From contig JAHRFE010000026.1 in assembly GCA_019084245.1 (NCBI GenBank), positions 62,001-126,000 on the forward strand: DNA of 64,000 bases, read 5' to 3'. The position numbers were made by a program, and so were the translations under genes. Under the pieces are notes generated by a model. That model had not been told where the DNA came from. It saw nothing but the letters and a program-made list of their open reading frames with translations, and made no database searches. This stretch comes from Hoeflea sp. Lineage in GTDB: Bacteria; Pseudomonadota; Alphaproteobacteria; Rhizobiales; Rhizobiaceae. Every line of letters begins with the position of its first letter. Positions within the stretch are counted from its first letter, which is position 1. Of the stretch, positions 35,370 to 43,906 are shown in pieces.

Positions 35370-35765
35370 TCAGCCTTCTATGCGCGCCTTGCCCTTGCGC
35401 CCGTCATCGCGCTCCCAGGTGAGCGACTGTTCGCCGGTTTTCGTGATTCGGAAGCAACTCGGCTTGCCGTCATACCAGGTAGGCCACTGCTGGCACAGGG
35501 TCTCCCCCCTCACCCACCATCGCCCTGTCTCTTTCGGGGCGAGAAATTTCCCCAGGCCGAGTGCTGTTCCATCGCCGGTGACAGCGCCCGAATTCTTGTA
35601 ATTGAGTGGAAACTCGCCGCCGAACGGCGTGGCCAGATAAACTCGCTTGCCGTTGACGAACTGCTTCAGTTCGCTGCCAGCGAGCTGTTCGGCGCTGGCC
35701 GACGCCGAAACCCCGAGCACCAGCAGTGCGGCCGCACCGGATAAGGAAAAGATCTTGCCTAGCAT
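35370..35765 (-). CDS. Small secreted protein of unknown function
   Basis: A 131-residue protein begins with a clear signal peptide (MLGKIFSLSGAAALLVLGVSASASAEQL). The mature part is about 100 residues, with two cysteines (ETLCQQWPTW and KPSCFRITK) that could form a disulfide, and the pattern GRWWVRGETLCQQW...CFRI, which I recognise from several short periplasmic rhizobial proteins (DUF995-like) with no known role. GGAG eight bases upstream supports 35765; ATG 35789 is an alternative. It stands alone, 160 bases from rlpA. Confidence 0.75.
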   Translation of the reverse strand: MLGKIFSLSGAAALLVLGVSASASAEQLAGSELKQFVNGKRVYLATPFGGEFPLNYKNSGAVTGDGTALGLGKFLAPKETGRWWVRGETLCQQWPTWYDGKPSCFRITKTGEQSLTWERDDGRKGKARIEG

Positions 35766-36034
35766 TGCATTGCTCCGATTGTTGTTCATGTGCGGTCAAT
35801 ACGCTCTTGCCAGCGAAATGGTTTCATGCGGCACTCGAATTTTGTTCCTCCGCTCTGGTGCAAGCGGCCAGGACGACTGCGCCTTTGCAGACTGAATGGC
35901 AGGAGGGCTTGCAAGGGATCGAAACAAGTTGACGTCACGCGCGTTGCGGAGCTAAAAGCGCGCCATCCGCATCGGGATCCCCTGCCGCCTAGGGCCGCAG
36001 GGTGATGGACGAAGTTCCTGGGTTCCGATTGCCC

Positions 36035-36124
36035 GGAGGGGTGGCCGAGCGGTTTAAGGCACCGGTCTTGAAAACCGGCGTGCGGGAGACCGTACCGTGG
36101 GTTCGAATCCCACCCCCTCCGCCA
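36035..36124 (+). tRNA. tRNA-Ser, anticodon UGA
   Basis: The 90-base gene folds into a class II tRNA with a long variable arm. The acceptor stem GGAGGGG (36035-36041) pairs with CCCCTCC (36114-36120), then the discriminator G and an encoded CCA at 36122-36124. The anticodon stem-loop is 36062-36078 with TGA at 36069-36071, and GTTCGAATC is the T loop. No duplicated 3' end that would mark an integrated element is seen in the following kilobase. Confidence 0.97.
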
Positions 36125-36397
36125 TAACCGTTGGATTTAATTCATATTTCTGACGAATAGAGCCTCAGTCCTCCGTCCTATCCTGCACCCCGGTCTTGAA
36201 AGGATGGTGCAACAGCCTGCCTTTTGCAGAAGACTGGACATGCAGCCAAATCCGAATTCGAACCCGGTAGACCGGTTCACTCGCAACCTTGATGCAGAAT
36301 TGGCTCCCGTGGGCACAGCGCGGATTCCAGCCATCGCTGACTGTCGGCGCCTGTGATAGGTTGCTTCACAACCGAAATCCGGAAGGTCTGTTAAACA

Positions 36398-37150
36398 ATG
36401 GCAATCGAACCGCGCGCTCCCCGCCTCGCCGTGCTCATTGATGCCGACAACGCCTCGGCCAAGATCGTCGACGGCCTGTTCGACGAAATCGCCAAGATCG
36501 GGGAAGCCAGCGTTCGTCGGATCTATGGCGACTTTTCCAGCCCGAGATCGAAAGCCTGGATCGAAGTGCTCTCGCGCCACGCCATCATCCCGCAGCAGCA
36601 GTTCGCCTATACGACCGGCAAGAATGCTTCCGACATCACACTGGTCATCGATGCGATGGATCTGTTGCACAGCGGCCGTTTCGATGGCTTCTGCCTGGTG
36701 TCGTCCGACAGCGATTTCACACGGCTGGCTGCCCGTATTCGCGAGCACGGGGTCGATGTCTTCGGGTTCGGGGAGCAAAAGACGCCGGAGAGCTTCCGTC
36801 AGGCTTGCCGGCGATTCACCTACACCGAGAATTTGCTCCCCGATGCCCCCGCCAATGTGGAAGCTGCAGGGAGCAAGACCAAGCCGCTTCAGCCACCCAG
36901 CGCGGCCACGCCGATCATTCGGCGCGTGCTCGATCAGATGGAGACCGAAGACGGATGGGCTCCGCTTGGCGCGGTTGGAACGCAACTGGCGAACCTGTCG
37001 TCCGATTTCGATCCGCGCAATTTCGGCTTTCGCAAGCTCAGCGATCTGGTCCGCAAGACCAACGCCTTCGAGATCGACCATGCCGATGGACGCGCCGTGC
37101 GCATTCGCAAAAAGGCGGTCCCGGCCAAGGCTCCAACCAAACAGACCTAG
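36398..37150 (+). CDS. NYN domain protein with C-terminal OST-HTH (LOTUS) domain
   Basis: A 250-residue protein joins an N-terminal NYN (PIN-like RNase) domain to an OST-HTH/LOTUS RNA-binding domain. The NYN part has LAVLIDADNASA with the acidic motif, GDFSSPRSKAW, GKNASDITLVIDAMD and SSDSDFTRLA. All acidic residues expected for metal-dependent RNase activity are present. The LOTUS part covers about residues 170-235 (RRVLDQMETEDGWAPLGAVG...FGFRKLSDLVRKT). The function in bacteria is poorly known. GGAAGG upstream supports the start. It lies 273 bases after the tRNA. Confidence 0.9.
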   Translation: MAIEPRAPRLAVLIDADNASAKIVDGLFDEIAKIGEASVRRIYGDFSSPRSKAWIEVLSRHAIIPQQQFAYTTGKNASDITLVIDAMDLLHSGRFDGFCLVSSDSDFTRLAARIREHGVDVFGFGEQKTPESFRQACRRFTYTENLLPDAPANVEAAGSKTKPLQPPSAATPIIRRVLDQMETEDGWAPLGAVGTQLANLSSDFDPRNFGFRKLSDLVRKTNAFEIDHADGRAVRIRKKAVPAKAPTKQT

Positions 37151-37393
37151 GTGGCCGCTGGAAATCAGCAGGCACACTCCAGCGCAAGGAGGCCTTGCGC
37201 GGCTGGTCACTGAGGGATTCGGTCTCGAAATTGTCGAAGCGGACCTGCCTTCGCCAAGGAATTCGTGCAGGGTTTCCGAACCGGAACCGATCAAGGTCAA
37301 CGGCTTGCGCATTTTGCCCCTGGAGCTGGGCGCACCAATCCGCGGAGAAAGCGAAAACCGTCCTCCTCCCTGCCAAGCTGCGCCAAAGCAGCA

Positions 37394-37417
37394 GATCGGG
37401 GCCCGAAGGCCCCGATC
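37394..37417. terminator. Hairpin between the NYN gene and the glp operon end
   Basis: GATCGGGGCC (37394-37403) and GGCCCCGATC (37408-37417) make a perfect 10-base stem with a CGAA tetraloop. It stands 30 bases past the glpV stop on the minus strand and would end that operon; the NYN gene converges from the other side. The rest of the 296-base gap has no visible feature. Confidence 0.7.
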
Positions 37418-37446
37418 GATCTCACCAACGTGCCAAGAGACGCGGC

Positions 37447-39168
37447 TTATTTCCAGCTCTGGACCAGTTCGTCGTAATTGATGGTCAAGGGCTGTTCCTT
37501 TTCGTTCTCGATCTTGAGCTGCGGCGCGAGGTTGCCCTTGGCGACCGCATCTGCGTTCCAGTACTCCAGATCATGCTCTTCGGCCATCTTCGGGCCGATG
37601 TCGCCCTGTACGCCGGCGCGCTCGAGACGTTCCATCACCTTTTCCTGCTCTTCGCAGAGCGAGTCCATGGCTTCCTGGGCAGTCTTGGCGCCCGACGAAG
37701 CGTCGCCGATCGCCTGCCACCACAGCTGCGCCAGCTTCGGATAGTCCGGCACGTTGGTTCCCGTCGGCGACCACTGCAGGCGGGCCGGCGAGCGGTAGAA
37801 CTCGACCAGACCGCCAAGCTTCGGAGCCCGCTCGGTGAAGGACGGGTGGTCGAGCGTCGACTGGCGGATGAAGGTGAGGCCGACATGGCTCTTCTTCACG
37901 TCCACCGTCTTCGATGTGACGAACTGCGCGTAGAGCCAGGCGGCCTTGGCGCGGTCTTCGGGCGTCGACTTCATCAGCGTCCATGAGCCTGCGTCCTGGT
38001 AGCCGAGCTTCATGCCTTCCTTCCAGTAGACGCCATGCGGGCTGGGCGCGAAGCGCCATTTCGGCGTGCCGTCCTCGTTGACGACCGGCAGGCCTTCCTT
38101 GACGAAGTCCGCGGTGAACGCCGTGTAGGTGAACATCTGCTGCGCGATCTCGCCCTGCGACGGGACAGGCCCCGACTCGCCGAACGTCATGCCCTGGGCG
38201 GCCGCAGGCGCGTATTTCGCCATCCACTCCAGATACTTCTCGATCGAATAGACCGCCGCGGGTCCGTTGGTGTCGCCGCCGCGCGCAACGCAGGAGCCCA
38301 CCGGCCTGTCGTTCTCATCGACCTTGATGCCCCATTCATCGACCGGCTTGCCGTTCGGGATGCCGCGATCGCCATTGCCGGCCATCGACAGCCAGGCGTC
38401 GGTGAAGCGCCAGCCGAGTGACGGATCCTTCTTGCCGTAGTCCATGTGGCCATAGACCTTCTTGCCGTCGATCTCGCGGCCGGTGAAGAATTCGGCGATA
38501 TCCTCATACGCCGACCAGTTGACCGGCACGCCCAGATCGTAGCCGTATTTGGTCTTGAAATCGGCCTTGTTGGTCTCGTCGTTGAACCAGTCGTAGCGGA
38601 AGAAGTAGAGGTTGGCGAACTGCTGGGTGGGCAGCTGGTAGAGCTTGCCGTCAGGCGCGGTGGTGAACGAGCGGCCGATGAAATCCTCCACATCGAGCGT
38701 CGGGCTGGTCACGTCAGCGCCTTCGTTGGCCATCCAGTCGGTCAGATTGCGCACCTGCTGGTAGCGCCAGTGGGTGCCGATCAGGTCCGAATCGTTGACA
38801 TAGGCGTCATAGATGTTCTCGCCCGACTGCATCTGCGTCTGCAGCTTTTCGACCACATCGCCTTCGCCGATAAGGTCGTGCGTGATCTTGATGCCGGTGA
38901 TCGCGGTGAAGGCCGGGGCCAGCACCTTGGACTCATATTCATGCGTGGTGATGGTTTCCGACACCACCTTGATGTCCATGCCGGCAAACGGCTGGGCGGC
39001 GTCGACCAGCCATTGCATTTCAGCTTCCTGGGCAGCGCGGTCGAGCGACGACATGTCGCCGATTTCGGCGTCGAGGAAGCTCCTGGCCTCGTCCATTCCG
39101 GCATGCGCGACGCCCGCGCTGAACATCAGCGCCATTGCCGCCGTTGATAAAAGTAGATGTTTCCGCAT
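37447..39168 (-). CDS. glpV: ABC transporter substrate-binding protein, glycerol type
   Basis: The 573-residue periplasmic binding protein is larger than most family 1 proteins and typical of GlpV. A signal peptide ends at AHA around residue 23. The mature part has KVVSETITTHEYESKVLAPAFTAITGIKITHDLIGEGDVVEKL, which fits the GlpV-like family. Starting at 39168, GGGAGGAA precedes the ATG. The gene is the last of six on the minus strand. Glycerol as substrate is inferred from the operon match with Rhizobium leguminosarum GlpSTPQUV, and close relatives may bind other polyols. Confidence 0.82.
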   Translation of the reverse strand: MRKHLLLSTAAMALMFSAGVAHAGMDEARSFLDAEIGDMSSLDRAAQEAEMQWLVDAAQPFAGMDIKVVSETITTHEYESKVLAPAFTAITGIKITHDLIGEGDVVEKLQTQMQSGENIYDAYVNDSDLIGTHWRYQQVRNLTDWMANEGADVTSPTLDVEDFIGRSFTTAPDGKLYQLPTQQFANLYFFRYDWFNDETNKADFKTKYGYDLGVPVNWSAYEDIAEFFTGREIDGKKVYGHMDYGKKDPSLGWRFTDAWLSMAGNGDRGIPNGKPVDEWGIKVDENDRPVGSCVARGGDTNGPAAVYSIEKYLEWMAKYAPAAAQGMTFGESGPVPSQGEIAQQMFTYTAFTADFVKEGLPVVNEDGTPKWRFAPSPHGVYWKEGMKLGYQDAGSWTLMKSTPEDRAKAAWLYAQFVTSKTVDVKKSHVGLTFIRQSTLDHPSFTERAPKLGGLVEFYRSPARLQWSPTGTNVPDYPKLAQLWWQAIGDASSGAKTAQEAMDSLCEEQEKVMERLERAGVQGDIGPKMAEEHDLEYWNADAVAKGNLAPQLKIENEKEQPLTINYDELVQSWK

Positions 39169-39231
39169 TGCAGTTTCCTCCCGACTTGCGAAAACGGAAG
39201 CGGCGGTATTGCCGCCTCCGGTAGTCAAACC

Positions 39232-39513
39232 CTAGACATGGCGGAACACGCCGATGGCGTAGACCACGGACAGGGCAAGAGCCCACCACAGGTTCGGACC
39301 GACAAGTCCGAGCCAGGCGAGATTGATGAACGCCGAACCAAGCAGCGAGATGAACAGACGGTCGCCGCGCGTGGTTTCAAAGCGCAGGATTCCGACCCGA
39401 GGCGAGCCGCCGGGGACGAAATACTCCCACACTCCCATGCCGACGAGCAGCAGGAGAATGACGAGAAAGAAGATCGTGGTCGGCGCGGTCCAGGCCATCC
39501 AGGAAAGATCCAT
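39232..39513 (-). CDS. glpU: Small DUF2160 membrane protein of the glycerol ABC operon
   Basis: A 93-residue protein with three hydrophobic helices begins MDLSWMAWTAPTTIFF and contains the WEYFVPGGSPRVGIL segment of DUF2160. In rhizobia this small protein is encoded between the second permease and the binding protein of the glycerol importer and is named GlpU; its role is not known. GAGGAGG precedes its ATG, which overlaps neither neighbour; the stop is TAG. Confidence 0.87.
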   Translation of the reverse strand: MDLSWMAWTAPTTIFFLVILLLLVGMGVWEYFVPGGSPRVGILRFETTRGDRLFISLLGSAFINLAWLGLVGPNLWWALALSVVYAIGVFRHV

Positions 39514-39524
39514 AATCAGCCTCC

Positions 39525-40409
39525 TCAGACCCGGCCCAGGGCAAAGCCCTTGGCGATGTAGTTGCGGACAAACCAGATGACGAGCGCGCCCGGGATGATG
39601 GTCAGCACGCCGGCCGCCGCCAGCACGCCCCAGTCGAGCCCCGAAGCCGAAACCGTCCGGGTCATGGTGGCGGCGATCGGCTTGGCGTCGGTGACCGTCA
39701 GCGTGCGGGCGATCAGCAATTCGACCCAGGAGAACATGAAGCAGAAGAACGCCGCCACACCGATGCCGCTCGCAATCAGCGGCATGAAGATCTTGACGAA
39801 GAAGCGCGGGAACGAATAGCCGTCGATATAGGCGGTCTCGTCGATCTCCTTGGGCACCCCGGACATGAAGCCCTCGAGGATCCACACCGCTAAGGGAACG
39901 TTGAACAGGCAGTGCGCGATCGCCACCGCGATATGGGTGTCGATCAGCCCGAAGGCGGAATAGAGCTGGAAGAACGGCAGCGCAAACACCGCCGGCGGTG
40001 CCATGCGGTTGGTCAGGAGCCAGAAGAACAGATGCTTGTCGCCCAGAAACCGGTAGCGCGAGAAGGCATAGGCTGCAGGCAGCGCCACCGCCACTGCGAT
40101 CACCATGTTCATCACCACATAGATGATCGAATTGATGTAGCCGTTGTACCAGGACGGGTCGGTGAAGATGACCATGTAATTGGCAATTGTCGGGTCCCTC
40201 GGCCACAGCGAGAACGCGCCGAGGATTTCGGCGTTGGTCTTGAAGCTCATGTTGATCAGCCAGTAGATCGGCAACATCAGCAGGAAGATGTAGATCACCG
40301 GAACCAGGAAGGAGAAGCGCGCGATCGCGTTGGACCGCCGGGTGCGCCGGGCCATGGCGGCTGTGGCATCAAGACTGGTCTGCGAAGTGGGGGTGTCTGA
40401 ATAGCTCAT
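39525..40409 (-). CDS. glpQ: Carbohydrate/polyol ABC transporter permease
   Basis: The 294-residue inner-membrane permease has six helices and the EAA motif EGFMSGVPKEIDETAYIDGYSFPRFFVKIFMPLIASGIG. It is the MalG-like partner of the permease encoded upstream. AGGGA lies before the ATG at 40409. The preceding gene ends 11 bases upstream and glpU begins 11 bases downstream, so all are one operon. This glpQ is not the glycerophosphodiesterase of E. coli. Confidence 0.87.
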   Translation of the reverse strand: MSYSDTPTSQTSLDATAAMARRTRRSNAIARFSFLVPVIYIFLLMLPIYWLINMSFKTNAEILGAFSLWPRDPTIANYMVIFTDPSWYNGYINSIIYVVMNMVIAVAVALPAAYAFSRYRFLGDKHLFFWLLTNRMAPPAVFALPFFQLYSAFGLIDTHIAVAIAHCLFNVPLAVWILEGFMSGVPKEIDETAYIDGYSFPRFFVKIFMPLIASGIGVAAFFCFMFSWVELLIARTLTVTDAKPIAATMTRTVSASGLDWGVLAAAGVLTIIPGALVIWFVRNYIAKGFALGRV

Positions 40410-40420
40410 GGTCCCTGCCC

Positions 40421-41287
<867 letters not shown>

Positions 41288-41288
41288 C

Positions 41289-42359
41289 TCAGTCTCCCAG
41301 CTTCACGCGCCAGTCGTCGGCGTAAATGTTGATTCCGGCGGGATCGAAAGTGACATGCGGATCCGTAGGCACGGACTTGTCCTCTTCAAGCACAACCGCC
41401 AGTTCGTGGCCCTCGATCATGGCGCGGACGATCTTGTGCCGCCCGATATCCTCCACCGCGCGGATGCTGACCGGCATGCCTTCGCTGCCGAACTGGACGT
41501 ATTCAGGCCGGATGCCGAGCTCGGTGCGCTTGCCGCCGGTCGGGCCAGGCGCGCCCGGCAGCACGATTGACTGACTGCCCAGTTGCGCCCGCGCGCCATC
41601 CAGGGAAACCGGCAGCACATTCATACCCGGAGAGCCGATGAAGTAGCCGACAAAGGTGTGACTGGGGCGTTCGAACAATTCCTGCGGCGTGCCGATCTGG
41701 ACGATCTCGCCTTCATACATCACCACCACCTTGTCCGCGAAAGTCAACGCCTCGGTCTGGTCGTGGGTGACATAGACCATGGTGTGGCCGAAGCTGCGGT
41801 GCAAGAGCTTGAGCTGCGAACGCAGCTGCCACTTCATGTGCGGATCGATCACCGTCAGCGGCTCGTCGAACAGGATGGCGTTGACATCGGCGCGCACCAG
41901 GCCGCGGCCAAGCGAGATCTTCTGCTTGAGATCGGCTGTCAGGCCGCGCGCCTTGCGGTGGGCGATGCCGGTGAGATCGATCATCTCCAGAACTTCCGCC
42001 ACACGGGCCTGGACAGCAGCTTCCGCCATACCGCGATTCCTCAGCGGAAAGGCCAGGTTGTCGGCGACTGTCATGGTGTCGTAGACGACGGGGAACTGGA
42101 ACACCTGGGCGATGTTGCGTTCTTCCGGCTGCAGGCCGGTAACGTCGGCGCCATCGAACAGGATCCTGCCTTCCGATGGCGTCAGCAGGCCCGAAATGAT
42201 GTTGAGCAGCGTGGTCTTGCCGCAGCCCGAAGGGCCGAGCAGCGCATAGGCGCCTCCATCCTCCCAGGAGTGATGCACTTCGCGCAGCGCGTAGTCTTCC
42301 TCGCGTGTCGGGTTGGGGAGATAGGCGTGACGGATGTGGTCGAGATCAATGCGGGCCAT
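41289..42359 (-). CDS. glpT: ABC transporter ATPase, second of pair (canonical)
   Basis: The 356-residue MalK-like ATPase has Walker A GPSGCGKTT, Q loop QFPVVYDTMTV and Walker B AILFDEPLT. A normal H loop, YVTHDQTEAL, is followed by a C-terminal regulatory OB domain. The signature helix region (LTADLKQKISLGRGL) is atypical: LSGGQ is replaced by LTADLKQ. This partner gives the catalytic glutamate and switch histidine that the other ATPase (42369-43445) lacks in part. The name follows the rhizobial glycerol operon and is not the E. coli antiporter. Confidence 0.87.
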   Translation of the reverse strand: MARIDLDHIRHAYLPNPTREEDYALREVHHSWEDGGAYALLGPSGCGKTTLLNIISGLLTPSEGRILFDGADVTGLQPEERNIAQVFQFPVVYDTMTVADNLAFPLRNRGMAEAAVQARVAEVLEMIDLTGIAHRKARGLTADLKQKISLGRGLVRADVNAILFDEPLTVIDPHMKWQLRSQLKLLHRSFGHTMVYVTHDQTEALTFADKVVVMYEGEIVQIGTPQELFERPSHTFVGYFIGSPGMNVLPVSLDGARAQLGSQSIVLPGAPGPTGGKRTELGIRPEYVQFGSEGMPVSIRAVEDIGRHKIVRAMIEGHELAVVLEEDKSVPTDPHVTFDPAGINIYADDWRVKLGD

Positions 42360-42368
42360 GGCTGTTCC

Positions 42369-43445
42369 TCATGCTCCCGCAGGCCGGGCGCGGACGGTGC
42401 GCCCGTTGCGATCGAACACCAGCAGGTGCCGCGTGTCGAGATGAACGTCCAGCATTGCGTCGGCCTCGATGTCGTGAATGCCCATCGTCAGCATCACCCA
42501 GCGCTGATCATCATGGACGAGATGCACATAGCTTTCCGAACCGGTGATCTCGGTCACCATCACCCTGGCCGAAATCGGCGTCGTGCCTGCGCCGGGGTTG
42601 AGCGACAGGTTGTGCGGGCGGAAGCCGAGGGTGCAGGGGCCGTCTTCGAGATGCATGAGAGCCGCCGGAACCGGGATGTCGCGCAGGCCAGACTTGACGA
42701 ACCTGCCCTGGCTTTTCTGCATCGACAGAAGGTTCATCGGCGGATCGGAAAATGTCTGCGCCGTGATGAGGTCGACCGGGTCGCGAAACACCTCGACCGT
42801 GGGGCCGAACTGGGTGATGCGGCCCTGGCTGAGCGTCGCAGTCCTGCCGCCCAGCAGCAACGCCTCGGAGGGTTCGGTTGTGGCGTAAACGAAGATGGCG
42901 CCGGATTCCGAGAAGATCTTCGGCAGTTCGGCGCGCAGTTCCTCGCGCAATTTGTAGTCAAGATTGGCCAGCGGCTCGTCGAGCAGCACGAGCCCCGCTT
43001 TCTTGACGATGGCGCGCGCCAGCGCCGTGCGCTGCTGCTGCCCGCCGGAAAGATTGAGCGGTGTGCGCTGAAGGTAAGGCCCGAGCCTGAGCAGGTCGGA
43101 GGCGCGGGCCACTTCCCGCTCGATCGTCGCCTTGTCGGCGCCGGCAATCCTGAGCGGTGACGCGATATTCTCATAGACCGTCATCGCCGGGTAGTTGATG
43201 AATTGCTGGTAGACCATGGCGACGTTGCGTTTTTGCACGGCCTCGCCGGTCACATCGCGGCCGTCACTCAGAACGCGTCCGCGCGTCGGACGGTCAAGCC
43301 CCGCCATGATCCGCATCAGGCTGGTTTTGCCCGACAATGTCGGGCCCAGGAGCACATTCAGTGACCCGCTTTCCAGCCGCAGCGAAACATCACTGATGTG
43401 CGCTTCTCCGTTGGAAATCTTGGAGACATTGTCCAGTTCCAGCAT
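42369..43445 (-). CDS. glpS: ABC transporter ATPase, first of pair (altered H loop)
   Basis: The 358-residue ATPase has Walker A GPTLSGKTS, Q loop QQFINYPAMTV, signature LSGGQQQ, Walker B LVLLDEPLANLD and a C-terminal TOBE region. The switch histidine of the H loop is a threonine: YATTEPSEAL in place of the usual THDQxEA. This suggests that its own site is weak or regulatory, with full activity in the heterodimer. The first gene of the operon, it starts nine bases before glpT, and its promoter is described at 43550-43604. Confidence 0.87.
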   Translation of the reverse strand: MLELDNVSKISNGEAHISDVSLRLESGSLNVLLGPTLSGKTSLMRIMAGLDRPTRGRVLSDGRDVTGEAVQKRNVAMVYQQFINYPAMTVYENIASPLRIAGADKATIEREVARASDLLRLGPYLQRTPLNLSGGQQQRTALARAIVKKAGLVLLDEPLANLDYKLREELRAELPKIFSESGAIFVYATTEPSEALLLGGRTATLSQGRITQFGPTVEVFRDPVDLITAQTFSDPPMNLLSMQKSQGRFVKSGLRDIPVPAALMHLEDGPCTLGFRPHNLSLNPGAGTTPISARVMVTEITGSESYVHLVHDDQRWVMLTMGIHDIEADAMLDVHLDTRHLLVFDRNGRTVRARPAGA

Positions 43446-43549
43446 GTAGAAGAAGCCCTCCCAAGCCTCGCCTCCCGATTGCGGATCCCTCGCGCCGTCA
43501 AGCTGCCGCGAATGCCCGCCACAGGTCAGTGTATCACCTGCGTTCCCTA

Positions 43550-43604
43550 TTTCGTTAAGAATTAAAAGGAACCTTAATTGAATGTCAAACGAAAATAAAC
43601 GAAA
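43550..43604 (-). promoter_or_regulatory. glp operon promoter with DeoR/GlpR-like TTTCGTT repeats
   Basis: Read on the minus strand, TTTCGTTT occurs twice in tandem, ten bases apart (43597-43604 and 43587-43594). The second runs into a perfect -35 TTGACA at 43583-43588; a weak -10 (TTAATT, 43560-43565) lies 17 bases on, and an inverted copy TAACGAAA follows at 43550-43557. DeoR-family regulators such as GlpR use TTTCGTTT-like repeats, so repression in the absence of glycerol phosphate is likely. The rest of the 461-base gap (43446-43906) shows no gene. Confidence 0.6.
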
Positions 43605-43906
43605 CTTGACTGGACCTTGTGCAACATTCGCTCATTGATGTCGGCCACCGTGAAAATTTGTGATCTGGAGACCTAGAAAGGTCTAGAAGGGAGAGGCCAG
43701 GCCCGGCAAATTCAGGGGCATGGTCGGCCACCTTGACGGACACCCCCAAGGTGAGAGTCCGGAATGAGGCTGCAGCCGCTCGGCGGACGCTGCGGATGAT
43801 GAAGCTGCGGTCTTCGCGTTCATTTTGCAGCGCTAGCCGAGGCCGCAAAACGACCATGGGCCTTTCGTCCCCTAACGGGGAGCATGGATCGGACTCCGAA
43901 TGCCGT

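Noticed and set aside
36398-37150. Toxin-antitoxin system based on the PIN-like NYN domain
   Set aside because: No small antitoxin gene adjoins it, and the fusion to a LOTUS domain is not a toxin layout.
36035-37446. Possible integrated element at tRNA-Ser
   Set aside because: No integrase, no repeated tRNA 3' end and no composition change follow; the next genes are ordinary.
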